NCBI GenBank assembly: GCA_016946835.1 | Contig: JACVTC010000397.1 | Location: forward strand, 1-32,467 | Origin: Neocallimastix lanati (nom. inval.) | Taxonomy: Eukaryota; Neocallimastigomycota; Neocallimastigomycetes; Neocallimastigales; Neocallimastigaceae | Length of the DNA stretch: 32,467 nt | Direction of reading: 5' to 3' | In this document: positions 1-20,599 of the stretch, in pieces | How positions within the stretch are numbered: the first letter of the stretch is position 1 | Layout: each line of letters opens with the position of its first letter | The notes under the pieces: model-generated | What the model saw: the letters and a program-made list of their open reading frames with translations, nothing else | Databases searched by the model: none | Told to the model about the DNA's origin: nothing | Position numbers and translations under genes: made by a program

Positions 1-61
1 TTTTTTTTATTATTATTATTATTTATTTATTTTTTTTTATAATTTTCTTTAAATTTTATAT

Positions 62-587
62 TTAATGAATACCTTGAAGTTCATTAATTGGTATACGATC
101 TTTAAAATTTGTAATATATCTGAGGTTTTTGTAGCTTTAATACCTTTAATCATATTACCTTCAAATCTTAAAAATTTAATATTTGTTAATAAGCCAAGCT
201 TTGGAGGTAATTCGGTAATATCATTATTTCCTAAATCCAATCTTGTTATATCTTTTAAATATAAAACATCATGTGGAACTTCTTTAAATACATTTCCAAA
301 AATATCTAATATATTTAAATGAGTTGCGCTTTTTAAAATTGAACCTAATGAGCTTAATCTATTACTTGTTAAATACAATTCCTGTAATTTCATTTAAATC
401 TATTAATATAATGCTTTAAAAATAATTAAATTATTCTGATAATTAAAAAATATATACTTTTAATTCTGGACATGATACATTTTCACCAATAGATTGTAGT
501 TTGTTATTTCTTAAATCTAATCTTTGTAACATTGGAAATGATTGCTTAAATGTTAATATTTTTTATATTAAAATATTATACAAAAAA

Positions 588-621
<34 letters not shown>

Positions 622-678
622 TTGATATGTAAAATTATTAAAAAAGTTAGAAGAATTAATTAATTTTTTATTAATATA

Positions 679-740
<62 letters not shown>

Positions 741-1169
741 TAAGAAATAAAAAAAAATATATATATATATAAATTATAAATACTTTCTCAGAAAAAATAG
801 ACACTAATTCATTATGAGATATCTCTAATTCTTTACAATATTTTAAATCTAATGAATTTATTTCTCTAATTTTATTATGTGAAAGTTGTAATTTTCTTAA
901 TTTTTTATTTTGTGAAAAGCAATCCCCAACATTTTCAATTAAGTTTTCAGATAATCTAAAACTTCCAATTTAGGTAGTCTATAAAATTCATATTCATTAA
1001 GATCTCCTCTTAATTTATTATTAAAAGATATAATTCTACTAAATTTTCTAACTCAAATAATGGTAAAGGTATATGGGAAAAATTATTTCTTTCAAGACGA
1101 ATACAAGTAACTAACTTTAAATTTTGAATTTCTTGAGGTAATGATGCTAATTTATTATCACAAAACTAA

Positions 1170-1208
<39 letters not shown>

Positions 1209-1467
1209 CAGTAGATATAAAAATTATTATATAGTTTGATAAAATGATAATTATATATAGTAACTTAATTTTTAATTATTACATTTAAATGAACTAAAGT
1301 CTCCATTTCACCAATTTTTGGATTAATAACCTCGATTTTGTTATTCGCAATATTTAATTTTTTTAATTCAGACTATAATATACATATATAATTTATTAAT
1401 TTTATTCAATATAAATTTACATAATTATTTCAGGTGCTTTTTTATAAAAAAAAAAAATAATAATAAT

Positions 1468-1501
<34 letters not shown>

Positions 1502-1823
1502 TATTATTATTATTATTATTATATTATTATTATTATTATTATTATTATCAAAAATAAATAAAAAAATTTAATTATCTATTTACAATATCCCACCAATCTT
1601 CATTATCAGTATTACGATTGAAATCATAATTAATGTTTTCAGTCTCGAAAACTTCATCTGGATTGAAAACATAATCAGGGATTTCATTTAAATTTCTATT
1701 TGAAATGTTATAACCTTGTTTATAACCCTGTTTTACAAGTGATTTTAATTGTTTCTGAACTTTTTCTTGAGTTCTAATTTCAGCGTTTTCATCTCTAAAA
1801 CGTGAAAAATTACTTTTTCTCAT
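62..1823 (-). CDS. LRRC40-like leucine-rich repeat protein, five exons, three frame slips
   Basis: Exons read on the minus strand are 1823-1584, 1372-1283, 1165-784, 544-458 and 381-62, all bounded by GT...AG. The N-terminal part has 'NISNRNLNEIP' and 'EDWWDI', matching the LRRC40 N-terminus (a NLS-RNL-EVP stretch followed by a WW pair). LRR units follow: 'ELKKLNIANNKIEVI', 'FCDNKLASLPQEIQNL', 'LQRLDLRNNKLQSI', 'ITRLDLGNNDITELPPKL'. The ATG at 393 lies in an intron and is not a start, because the acceptor CAG ends at 382. One missing A near 98 restores '...LQILKDRIP', the LRRC40-type C-terminus, with a stop at 62-64. Two further missing bases are needed near 1028 and 970 in exon 3. The LRR around 810-830 also looks about two residues short. 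The product is about 370 residues, well below human LRRC40 (about 600), so there are fewer repeats. The cellular role of the family is poorly defined; LRRs usually bind proteins. Family call is good; strict orthology is less sure. Confidence 0.82.
545..783 (-). repeat. Repeat-filled intron of the LRRC40-like gene
   Basis: This intron lies between the exons ending '...VSIFSEK' and starting 'QSFPMLQRL'. It holds an AAT/ATT tract (about 679-738), a poly-A run (582-605) and AT dinucleotide runs. The donor is GTATTT and the acceptor is TTTAAG on the minus strand. The poly-isoleucine open frame here is a product of the ATT repeat. Confidence 0.75.
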
Positions 1824-2653
1824 TTTTTTTTTTTTTTTTTTTTTTTTATTTTTATTACTTATTTATTAGTTATAATTATTTAATGAATACAAAATTTTTT
1901 ACACTTTTTTATACTTTTACTTTTATACTTTTAAATTAATAAATAATTTTTATAAATTAAATAATTTTTATAAATTAAATAATTTTTATATATATATAAA
2001 TAATATTATTTTTTTATAATATATATAAAATTGTTAAATTCAATTTTTTCAAATTATATATACAAGCAAGTGAAATAGACCAATATAATAATATTGACCT
2101 ATTTTATTTTATCTTAGATAAATTATTTATTTAATGTTTAAAATTTAAGGTCAATTATTTATTTTTTTAATATTTAATTTTTATAAGCAAAAAATAAAAA
2201 AAATATATAAAAATAAGTATGATACATCATAAAATAATATGCAAATCATTTATCATGTCTATTTTATAAATTTTAATTAAAATAATATAATATAAAAAAT
2301 AATTTATATAATTTAAATACAAATTTATTCAAAAGGTTAGAATTTAAAATTTTTTAGTAATTAATAAAAACACATTATTAATAAATTTTACTATATATTA
2401 ATATTTTTTTTTATATTTTATTTATAATTATACATTCATATATATACTAATATCATTATCAAATTAAATTTCTAATTAAAATGTTCATATACTATAGAAA
2501 AATATAAAGACGCATATATGAGCAAATTATATTTGATAAAAATAATAAACCTTCTGAATATTATAATTATATTAAGTACAGTCTTTTCTTTTGTGTTCCC
2601 AATTTCTATTAATTAATTTATATATAATTTAATAAAAAAATATAAAGTTAAAT
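1824..2653. promoter_or_regulatory. Divergent intergenic region, probable shared promoter of the LRRC40-like gene and CTF18
   Basis: This stretch separates the ATG of the minus-strand LRR gene (1823) from the ATG of plus-strand CTF18 (2654). No open frame of note is present. It begins with a poly-T tract immediately upstream of the LRR gene start (1824-1847). It contains an imperfect palindrome at about 2076-2101 (TAGACCAATAT, AATA, ATATTGACCTA, with 9 of 11 positions paired). Several TATA-like runs occur, but no element could be singled out as a core promoter. Promoter function is inferred from the head-to-head gene arrangement. Confidence 0.5.
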
Positions 2654-9158
<6,505 letters not shown>

Positions 9159-9469
9159 TATATTTAATATATAGCTATGTCTATATCTATTTTTTTATCT
9201 ATTTATTTATTTATTTATTTATTTTTTGTTTTGTTTTATTTGTTTATATAAATTTAAATTTATTTATTCATTTATTTATTCATTTATAAATTAATTAATT
9301 ATTAATTATTATCTATTAATTCCATACAATTTTTTTATTTATTTATGATATAAAAAAACAAAAATAAAAATAAATAAATAATTGTTTAAAACAATAACAA
9401 TGATCATTACTAATTTAAAAAAAAAAAAATTTTTTTTTGAAAATAAAAATATTTATAATTATATTTAGC

Positions 9470-9501
<32 letters not shown>

Positions 9502-9571
9502 AGATTTTTATTATAACCTATATTTTTTTTAAAAAAAAAAAAGGATAAATTTTAGTTACTTTTGTTTTATT

Positions 9572-9622
<51 letters not shown>

Positions 9623-10060
9623 TTTTATATATTTTGTTATTGACCTTGTTATCATAATTATATAATAAAAGTTTTAATAATAAATATTTAAAATAAAAAA
9701 GTAAAGATTTTTGTTAAAATGTTAAATAATTCTATAATTAAAAGGTTAGAGATAATATGTGGATCGTACATTTTGCAATGTGTCTTATAATACTTTAAAA
9801 TAAAGTCATACATTTTTAAGATATTCTATACAATCATAAATAAATATATAAATAATTATTATTTCAAAAAAAAAAAATAATAATATATTTTTACGATTAT
9901 TATTAAATAATTATTTCAAAAGAAATAATATTCTATTAAAAAAGAATTATAAAAAATTATCCTTTTTATAAAATACTATTTTTACAAATGAATATTAATA
10001 AATTATATATAAAAAAGAATATTTATTATTTATTTATGTATTATTTATTTAATTATTAAG
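9159..10060. other. CTF18 3' flank, low-complexity, no gene seen
   Basis: TTTA arrays occur at about 9199-9226 and 9570-9625, with several A and T runs. AATAAA-like motifs are too common here to name a polyadenylation site. A short, slightly richer patch at about 9744-9790 shows no usable reading frame. Confidence 0.6.
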
Positions 10061-10112
10061 AAAACAAGCCACATATGGAAATACGCCATATTGCGAAATG
10101 CACACTCCCCAA
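10061..10112 (-). repeat. Partial third copy of the 15-bp-unit repeat family
   Basis: The stretch contains GCCACAT, TACGCC and GCGAAATGCACACTCCCC. The last piece is an imperfect inverted match to GGGAGTGGTATATTTCGC at 10185-10202. With copy A it forms a nested inverted repeat of about 50-bp arms. Confidence 0.55.
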
Positions 10113-10184
10113 TTAATATATATATATATGTATTGTTAAATATCGTAGTTGATGTGTTTAATTCTATTGTATAATCATAAAAAA

Positions 10185-10420
10185 GGGAGTGGTATATTTC
10201 GCAAGGTTGCATTTCACCAATTCTTTTTGAAAGCATGTGGCGTATTATAAAATGTGGCATTTCGCCAAGTTGCATTTTACCAAATTGAAAATTATTAAAT
10301 AAATAAATAAAATAAAATATTATTAATATTGATTAAAAACAAGTTTAAATTATTTTGAATTTTTTATTTATTCATTCATTTATTTATATCAATATTCCAC
10401 TTGGCGAAATGCAACTCTCC
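10185..10420 (+). repeat. Foldback-type repeat, copy A
   Basis: A 236-bp unit that begins GGGAGTGG and ends GCAACTCTCC. Near its left side are 15-bp motifs of the type TTGCATTTCGCCAAG, and its right end carries the inverse, CTTGGCGAAATGCAA, so the unit has its own inverted ends around an AT-rich core. An inverted, closely similar copy lies at 11196-11447. The copies share GAAAGCATGTGGC, AATGTGGCATTTCGCCAA, TTGAAAATTATTAAATAAAT and TTATTTATATCAATA. A MITE-like or foldback element is inferred. No transposase is seen, and target-site duplications could not be defined in this sequence. Confidence 0.65.
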
Positions 10421-10624
10421 GCATAAAAATATGTTTAGATAATAAATTCAAAAAATAAAAAAAAAATATATATATATATATATAATGTATTAAAAGAAAT
10501 TAAAACTACATATTAAAAGAAAAATTTAGAATAGATATAATACTTTTATCAGCATATCAAAATAGTAATCATTTTAATAAATGACATAATAATTATCGGT
10601 GTGTGTAAAAAGAAAAGATAAAAA

Positions 10625-10663
<39 letters not shown>

Positions 10664-10744
10664 ACTATTCTTTAAATGTTTAATGTATACTTTAAATTTT
10701 CATGGATAAAGCTATGGTATTAATAGTTGATTAATGGATGAAAC

Positions 10745-11170
<426 letters not shown>

Positions 11171-11195
11171 TCTAATTAAAATAATAATAATAATA

Positions 11196-11447
11196 GGGAG
11201 AGTTGCATTTCCCCAAGTTGCATTTCGCCAAATTACATTTCGACAAGTGGAGTATTGATATAAATAAATGAATAAATAAATAAATATTAATTCAAAACAA
11301 TTTTTTTTAAAATTATTTTTATTCGATATTAATAATATTGATTTATTTATTTATTTAATAATTTTCAATTTGGCGAAATGCCACATTTTTTTAATAAGCC
11401 ACATGCTTTCAAAAAAATTGGCGAAATCCAATTTGGCGAAATACCCC
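11196..11447 (-). repeat. Foldback-type repeat, copy B, inverted relative to copy A
   Basis: The minus strand of this block reads like copy A. Its GGGAGAG end carries three 15-bp units in a row: TTGCATTTCCCCAAG, TTGCATTTCGCCAAA and TTACATTTCGACAAG. Copy A has one unit at the matching end. The other end carries two GGCGAAAT-type units. The 15-bp unit keeps frame, so the plus strand spells a pentapeptide pattern (VAFPQ, VAFRQ, ITFRQ); this is probably coincidental. Confidence 0.65.
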
Positions 11448-11460
11448 ATAATAATAATAA

Positions 11461-12207
11461 AGCATTTAACCTTTATTTATTTATTTATTTATTTATTTAC
11501 TTATCTATTTATATTAATTTTTTTTATTGATAGAAAAAATTATTGTACTAGGTTAAAACTCTAATTATTAATGTATTGAAAGAAAGAAAAAAAGAAATTA
11601 TTTTGTTTATCAATTTTTTTTTTTTTTTTTTTAATTATTATTTCGTGAATGTCGTTTGTATTTTTTTTAAAAATAATAATATTAATAATAATGATAATTA
11701 ATTATTACTAATTATTTTTCATTAACATAAATAATTCTGTAAATACTATCTTGTAGGATTTATTCTTTTTTTATCTTCATAAATTTAAATAATTGCTATA
11801 ACATTAATTCCATTTTATATTTAAAAGTAATTAATTAATAAAAATATATAGTGTAATATTGTAGTGATATTTATTTTAAAATAGTAAAAGCAAAATATTG
11901 TCTTTATGACAATTCATATAGAAATTTCTTAAAAATTATAAAATTATTTTTAACTGAATATCATTGATAAGATAAAAATGTACATGTAATAATACAAAAT
12001 ATTATTAATAAATATATACAATAAGGATATGGTAAATAATTAAATAATTTATCTAATAAATAGTGTACTTTAATTATAAAATAATTTTTTAAGTTAATTG
12101 ATGTAATAACTATAAAGAAAAAAAAAAAAATAAGAAATAAAAAATAAAAGATTAGTAATTATCAAAAATTTTAATATGATCTAACCCACAATATAAAAGG
12201 AAATAAA
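11461..12207. other. AT-rich spacer, no gene seen
   Basis: TTTA units lie at about 11474-11500 and a T run at about 11614-11631. No open frame with coding character and no RNA motif were recognised. Confidence 0.55.
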
Positions 12208-12357
12208 TGATTAATATATAATATCAATAAATACTTTAATAATAAATAAATAGGTATAAAATGAAGATATGTACATCATAGTACATAATCAAATTTTATA
12301 ATATACGTTAGGGAATGTTCAAAACAAAAATATTTAATACTTATATATCTTTATATG
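12208..12357 (+). repeat. Long inverted repeat, left arm (150 bp)
   Basis: This arm matches the reverse complement of 12716-12865 almost base for base. The shared core includes AATAAATAAATAGGTATAAA, ATGAAGATATGTACATCATA, GTACATAATCAAATTTTATA and ATATACGTTAGGGAATGTTC. Only a few differences were seen by eye (for example TACTTT against TATTTT, and ATCTTTAT against ATCGTTAT). Confidence 0.88.
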
Positions 12358-12399
12358 ATCAAAATATATTGAATATTTTATCTATATGATATAATATCA

Positions 12400-12439
<40 letters not shown>

Positions 12440-12715
12440 AAAACTTTAAAAATAGTAATACTGGAAAAGATAATTAATATTAATAATAAAATTGTAAATA
12501 TATATATAATAACATTAATAATAAAAATTTAAAAATAAAAATTAATTAAAAAATAGTATGGTACAGTAAGGTGTTTTTATCTTATCTTTTTTTATTTTAT
12601 TTTTAAACTTTTTAATTTTTATGATAGTCTTGTCTTCACATAGACATAGTTGAAAGATAATTAATAAAACAAATTGACATTGAACAAAATGTGGAAAATA
12701 ATGAAAGTCATTTGA
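12358..12715. repeat. Spacer between the long inverted-repeat arms
   Basis: A 358-bp segment with a TTA tract (about 12403-12436). Its right part contains GTACAGTAAGG and a slightly GC-richer piece, CTTGTCTTCACATAGACATA. It has no open frame long enough to suggest a protein. Confidence 0.6.
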
Positions 12716-12865
12716 CATATAACGATATATAAGTATTAAATATTTTTGTTTTGAACATTCCCTAACGTATATTATAAAATTTGATTATGTACTATGATGT
12801 ACATATCTTCATTTTATACCTATTTATTTATTATTAAAATATTTATTGATATTTTATATTAATCA
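12716..12865 (-). repeat. Long inverted repeat, right arm (150 bp)
   Basis: Inverted partner of 12208-12357. Together the arms could form a 150-bp hairpin or a foldback element of 658 bp in total. No clear target-site duplication was found on the flanks. Confidence 0.88.
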
Positions 12866-14352
12866 TTAATCATTTTATAAATACTGGTGATAATGTTTTA
12901 ATTATAAAGGAAAAAATATTTAACAATTAATAAACAAAATATAAATAATGTTAAGAGTAATTAATAACTCTATTCACTATTCATAAATAAAGAGGGAAGT
13001 AATTAATTTCGATTTATTATATTAATAATTGGAAAACTTAAATTTAATATTTATTAAAGTTTTTATCTAAGCAATTTTCCTATTCTTTTATCATATATGG
13101 TATAATTCATTAAATTAATTAAATGAATTAAATGGAAAAAAAAAAAAAAAAAAAAAATCAAATATGAATATTTATATATTTTTTTATTGAATAATTTTAT
13201 GTAATAACAATAAAAAAAAAAATTAAAAATTTTTTTTCCTTTTTGTTTTGTTTTACATTGGAAATTATTCTATCATAATCTAACCTTTGATATATATTTG
13301 ATTATCAAGATTGAAATTTTTTTATATATGTTAAATATAAATAATTATATAATAAATAGTTGTATATAAGATTTATATATAAAATTATTATATAAATTTA
13401 TTTATTTATTGATGATAAATTTAATGTTATATGATGATAATAAATTTATTTTTATCAAATTTAACATAGATACTTTTTTTTTTATTAGAAATTTTATACC
13501 TTGGTTGTTGCTATCATAGATATATATTATATATTTAATTATTAGTTAAGAAAATTATATTATGAATAATGATCGAAATACCGTAATTCTAAGAAGAAAT
13601 TATAGAGAATTATTACTTTAATAAAAATTATTAATAATTAACACAAATAATAATTTTTTTTTTTTAAAATATGAGCATCATTAAAATAATTTATTTATAA
13701 GGAATATCGAAGACGAAAATAAAACATATAATAGGTAAATTATATCTCATTTATTTAATAGTCATTTATATAATAATATAATAATATATCATTTTATTTT
13801 TAAACTTGATAGTTTTTCTGTTAAATAAAAAAAAATTTTAAAAAAAAATTTTTGTATCCACTAATTTTCCATACTCAGTAAATTAGATAGATAGAATTGT
13901 ATTAAATATATTGTATTATATTATATTATTATATTATGTTTTGTAGATAAATTATATTAATATTAAAAAAAAATAATAATTAAAAATTGTTATTTTCAAT
14001 AATTAATATAATTTAAACTTTTTATATAAGTGAAAAATAAAATTTGTGAAATAAAGTTTTTAAAGTTTATTCTTTTTTGATATGTAATATTAAATTAATT
14101 AATATAATTAATGGAATACTTTATTAAATAATTTTCTATATTATGTTCAAATTTTTACATTTTAATGAAATAATAAAATAATAAATCTTCATAATATATA
14201 TATTATATATAATTAATTATTATTTATAAAGACAAAAAACAATAAAAAATAAAAGATAATAGTAAATAATCAATAATTATAAATAAATAAATAAATAAAT
14301 AAATAAATCTAATAACAGTAATTAATAGTAAACAAATTATGGCAACAATGGT

Positions 14353-14353
14353 C

Positions 14354-14420
<67 letters not shown>
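14353..14420. repeat. TAAA microsatellite
   Basis: About 17 units of the 4-bp repeat TAAA, uninterrupted. Confidence 0.95.
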
Positions 14421-16799
14421 AAAAATAAGAGGTTTATGATGCTTTATTTTTTATTAAAGAGACTCATTTTAATTCTGTTATAATCAGAATTTTACCACAA
14501 AAAAATTTTTTTTTTTTATATTTTATAATTAACCTTATACTTATATATAATATATATAGACATTTTACTAATTCGTATTCTATGAATAAAATAAATACTT
14601 TTATATAAAAATTGTATATTAATTCGAAATAATTTTACAAATGCAATGTTCGTAAACGATAAAAAAAATAATACATAACAAAAACTATTAGGAGTTTACA
14701 AAATTTATATATTGCTGAAACTTTTACAATAGTGAGGGTAACGTAATATTTAAGTATAAAAATATTTTTTCTATTTCATAATATTTTTTATTTATATTTT
14801 CATATCATTTTATTTTATTTACCATATAATTATTTTTTTTATTGATTTTATCATATGTATAATTAAATGATATAAATTTATTATAGATTATATTGATTAA
14901 AATAAAAAAAAAGCAAAAAAAAAAAACAAAAAACAAAAACAAAAACAAAATTTTTTCTGTATTTCGTATGCTTAATAATGATAATTATGATTTATCCGTT
15001 AGTGGAAATATTTAAATAATAAATAATGAATAATTGAATAATAAATAAATAAAAAAAAAAAAGAAAAGAAATTAAAATATTAATAAAAAAAAAAGTAATA
15101 CAAATACAACTTCTGTATTGATACATTGTACATTTTATATAATTAATTTCTAATTAATTCAATTTATTAAGAAGTTTAAAATAATTAATAATAAATAATA
15201 AGTAATTAATAATTTAATAAACAACGGATAATAAATAATGAATAATTAATATTATTAAATATTCATTAAAGTTAACATAAAGAATTAATTTATAATAATT
15301 TTATTATTTAATTAAGATTGGGATTTTTTAATTATTAAAAATATTAAGTATAATTTATTGAATTTTTATTTTTTTTTTATTTTTTTTTTTTATTTTTATT
15401 TTTTTCCCTTTATGTTATATTTACAGTTATATATTAATTTTTATTTTATTTTATTTTATTGTCATTTTTTTTTCAATTTTTATATTTAAAATACAGAAAA
15501 GACTTATTTGTAATATTTTAATATATTTTATTATTATTATTTTTTTTTAAGACGCTCTTAATTTTTTATTAATATATATATTTTTTAATATTAATTGAAG
15601 CTATTCAAAATAAATAATATTAATTTTTTTTTTTTCATATGGAATTGAAATAAAAAATAATTTATAACAAAAGCTAATATTAATAAATATTTATAATAAA
15701 TAATACTATGTATATCAGTTTAGTAAATTTTATTCTGTATTTTTATTTATTATAAAAATTTTGTTATTTACTATGAAATTTTCATATAAATTAATAAAAA
15801 TTAAATTAGTAAATAGTAAAGTGAAAAAAAAATATATAAAGTAATAAATAAAGATATATCTATACATTAAAGTTCCAATGATATATATATCTCTAATTAA
15901 GCTTTTTTTATATTTTTTATTCTTTTATATATATTCAATTTGTTGAACTGACTTCATGTCATTAAAATATCATTAATTATAGCTAATACCCACCACTTGT
16001 TTATACATGGACATTTTATGTTGTTTTTTATTATTTTTAATATTTTAAATTTTTTTACATTTTGGTAATGCTAAAGGAACATAAAAATAAAATTAGTTTG
16101 CTTTCAATTTATTTATTTACCTTCAAAATATATTAATGAATTAGTTACTATTATATTCATAATAAATAGATCATATATATTTTTTATTTGTTTAATTTTA
16201 TTCAATATATTTCCATTTAATCCAAAGGCAATTAGCAACCTTATTTATATTTATTTTTAAATTAAGTTTTTTTTAATGAATTCTTTTTTTTTTTATTAAG
16301 ATTAAATTATTTCTAAAACTATTATTTATTAATTATTTAATATATATTTTATTATATTATTTATATATGATAATCTTTTCTTTAAATTAATATCAATATA
16401 TTATTTTTTTTATCACATATATTGTAATATATATAAATGATCTATTTCAATATTAAGTATATGAACATAAAATATAAATTAATTTTTTTTTTTTTTAATT
16501 TTACCATAATAAATCAAAAAAAAATTTTATTTTTGTACTTTTAAATATTTAATTTATAAATATTACATAATTAATATTATCATCAATTATTTTAGTTATT
16601 TTTGATGTATTAAATTTATTAACAATAATATTTATTTACATTATATATTTACTTTATTATTTATTTATTTTTATTTTTTTTGATGTAACAGATGTTGTAA
16701 ATAAAAATAATAATGAATAAATTTAATAGATGTAATATATTAACAATAGTATTATATCATATAATATTTAATAAAATTTGTTGTGTGGTTTACATTTTA

Positions 16800-16843
<44 letters not shown>

Positions 16844-18006
16844 CTTTGATTGATTATCCATTTTTTATTTATTTATTTCATAACATTATTATTATTATTA
16901 ATTATTAATAATTATTAATAATTACATATATAAGACTGTTTTATTTAATTTTTATTTAATTAATTTTTATTTCACATTTAATATTATTTATATGGATTTA
17001 AAGTTACATTTCATTTATTAGCCAATAATTATTAATTGTAAGAGACTGACTAAATGTAAAGTAGAAATAGTTTGATTTTAGATTAATTTTAGTACTAATG
17101 AACTAATTTATTTCTTTATTTTGTTAAAAGTTAAAAATTATTAATAATTCTCACACTCTCTCAATATTTATTATAATAAAACTGAATCATATTCCATGAT
17201 GAATGAGCTTATGTATATATATGGGACATTCAATACAAATAATAAAATATATTATGATTTATTACATGGTCAAGTATATAAATAAATGAAGACTATTTTT
17301 AATTTGTATGCTGAATAAAAATTAGATAATTTATCTTATAAAAAAGAAAAACTTTTTACAATAAAAATTCTCTTAAATTACAATATATATATAAATTTAT
17401 TCAGTATAAATATTATAATTTTTAAATTTTTATATCATAAAAATAAATCATATTGTATATTATATTATATTGTTTTTATTTATATTTTTATTTATTATTA
17501 TGAAATCTTAATACTTTTAATAATTTTTTTTTTGTTAATATACAATTTTACATTAAATAACGTTGAAATGTAGTAAGCAAAAAACTAAACAAACAATAAC
17601 GATTGTTTTTCATTTTTATTATTATTAAATTTTTTATTTTTTTTATATAAATATTTTTTTATTGGTATAATTATTAATATAAAATAATATATGATTAAAA
17701 AAAATATATTTGTATTGATTATATTATGATAATAAAATATGAATTAATTGTATTCATATAACTATTTCAATTTATAATATTGATTTTAATAATTTTTGTT
17801 ATTAAATACATTTATAAAAAAAAAAGAGTTTTGTCTTTTTTTTCATTTATTTTTTTATCATATTAAAAAGATATATTTATAGTTTATTTATTTATTTTAT
17901 TTTATTTATAAATTAGTAGGCTTATTTAAATTTTATATATTATCAATGTACTTTTATATATAGATAACTTTTGGATAAAATATTTTTATTTTTTATCTAA
18001 TTAATG

Positions 18007-18007
18007 A

Positions 18008-18082
<75 letters not shown>
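18007..18082. repeat. TAAA microsatellite
   Basis: About 18 units of TAAA, followed by AATAAATAACAAAC. Confidence 0.95.
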
Positions 18083-18083
<1 letters not shown>

Positions 18084-20554
18084 AAATAACAAACATAAAA
18101 AAAAAAATAAAAAATAAACTTTATTTATTAAAAAAAAAAAAAAAACTAAATATTTTCACAATCGATTAAAAATAAATAAAAAATGGTAACTGAAAATTTT
18201 ATATAAATAGTATCATTTCCCTTGCATTATATTTTTTCTCTATTTTTTCTCTTTTGTATTTTTTTTTTTTTTCATTTTTTTTTTCATTTTTGTTATCATT
18301 ATTTTTTTTTCTTGCCTAAAGAAATTACATAGTATATGTAATTTTCTATGTTCTATAAATAATATTTCTTTTAATTTTTATATAAATATTCAAAAAAAAA
18401 AAAAAAAAAAAAACTTTTTAGACATAATTAAAAAACAAAATTTTACATTTTGTATAATATATATTTTATTTAAACATTCATTTTATAAAATAAATAATTT
18501 AAGATATCAACAATTGAAAAATTGAATTTAATAATCAAATAATTAAAATTGATATTCAATTATATATATATATATACAATTTATATTAAAATAAATGTCT
18601 ATATTTTAAACTTTTTATAAAAAGAAAAAATACTTTTTTTTTTAAAGTAAAAAGGTAGCATCCATTTTAAAACAATATAATAAATAAATAAATAAAATAG
18701 AACAAATACAAAAACAAAAAGAAAAAACAAAAACAAAAACAAAAAATAAAACAAAACAAAGAAAACAATAAAAATAGTTAAAGATAAAAAAATAAATTAA
18801 GAATATATTATAAAAATAATTAAAATACATTGATATAAATACAATAAATAAAAAAAAATATAAATATTAAATAATAGTATAAAAATATTAAAATAATAAT
18901 AATAAATTAAAAAAAGTTAAGAATATATACATACAAACAAACAAACAAGCAAACGAACACAAGCAAGCAAAATACAAATAAAATTTAATAACAACAAAAT
19001 AATAATTAAAAAAAAAAAAAAATAAAATTAAACAATAAAAATTAAATAAAAATTATATATCTAGAATAAGAAAAAAAAATTTATATACTTGAATTTTTAA
19101 ATTTTATAATATTATTTTTAATATATAATATTCTTTATTAGTAATTGAAATAATTAAAAGGAATTATATAATAATAATAATATATATTTTTTGATGATTA
19201 AATCTTTTTTGTTTTTCATTTTTAAAAAGGCAAAAGAAGATAAATAATAAAAATAAACAATAATTTTTACAAATTTTTTTTTGTATTATAGTTTAATAAA
19301 CTTTATTTATTATAAATTTTTTTTCAATATATCCCCTATTGAAATTTTTTATATAAATAAAAATACTAAATTCATTAATAATAGTTATATATTTTATAGA
19401 ATATTGACTATTAACAATAGAATATAAAAATACTATTATTAAAAAAAAATAGTATATAATTAGAATTTAAAAGAAAAAAAAAAACTTGATTCTTCTTTAT
19501 TAAAAATAGAGAAAAAATAATAATATATTGAAAGGTAAATATATATATATATATATTATTTATATTATTAATGATGTGGAACAAAGATGCAATTTTTTTA
19601 ATTCAAATATATTATAATAAAATATAAAATGGTTAAAATAATAATTAAATAGTAAAATTTAATATTATTTTTATTAAAATAATAAACAAATAAAAAAAAT
19701 ATAAAGTATAGTTCAACTTATTTTAATTTGTTGCATTTATAAAGAAAAAAAAGAGATAGGTAATATAATCAAAAAAAAAAAAGATAATTTAACTTTTAAT
19801 TAAATTATTATCAATGTAAACTAATCATTAATTAAACTATCTTTGATAGGATTTATTATCGATTATTATATTAATTAAAGTTTAGTATTAATTGACAGTT
19901 TAAATTTTCAAATAATTTATTTCAAAATAAAAAAAAGAAGAAAAAAATTAGAATATTTATAATTAATATAATAATATAAAAATTTAATTTTTTTATTAAA
20001 TGTTACATTTGTACATTAAATTACATAATCAAAATTAATACGTTACATTAATTTGTGATTAATAGTTTTAGCCAATACAAATAATATATTAGATTCATAT
20101 ATAATAGTATAAATAATATATTGAATTTTAAAGGTTTCACAATTCAAAGTTCATTTATTAAATATCAAATGTATAATATTATTCTAATATATTATTTATA
20201 TTTATAATATATATATAATATTAGAATAAAAAATATATACCATAGCATAGTATTTTAAATATTTAATATGAAATAATAAATATAAACATATAATTATTAT
20301 AATTATAGATTTAAATATTACAAAGATTATATATATTTTCAATTATTTTTAATATTAAAACCTATAATAGAAAGTTGAAATAATAAATAATATTTTTTAT
20401 TTCTTTATTTTTTTATTTTTTTTTTTCATTACTAAAGAAATTATTATTTATACTTAATTTTAATTTTCTTTAGGAATTTTAATTTTTTATTTTATTTATT
20501 TGTTATATAATTTTTTATTAATTATTATTATTACCTTATGTAGTATTTTTTTAT

Positions 20555-20599
<45 letters not shown>

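Noticed and set aside
65-322. Plus-strand 85-residue open frame
   Set aside because: Antisense shadow of the last exon of the LRRC40-like gene.
10045-10275. Minus-strand 76-residue open frame with GEM motifs
   Set aside because: Made of the 15-bp foldback repeat; the repeated peptide follows the DNA unit, and no coding support exists.
11370-11564. Plus-strand 64-residue open frame
   Set aside because: Starts within foldback copy B and continues into TTTA repeats.
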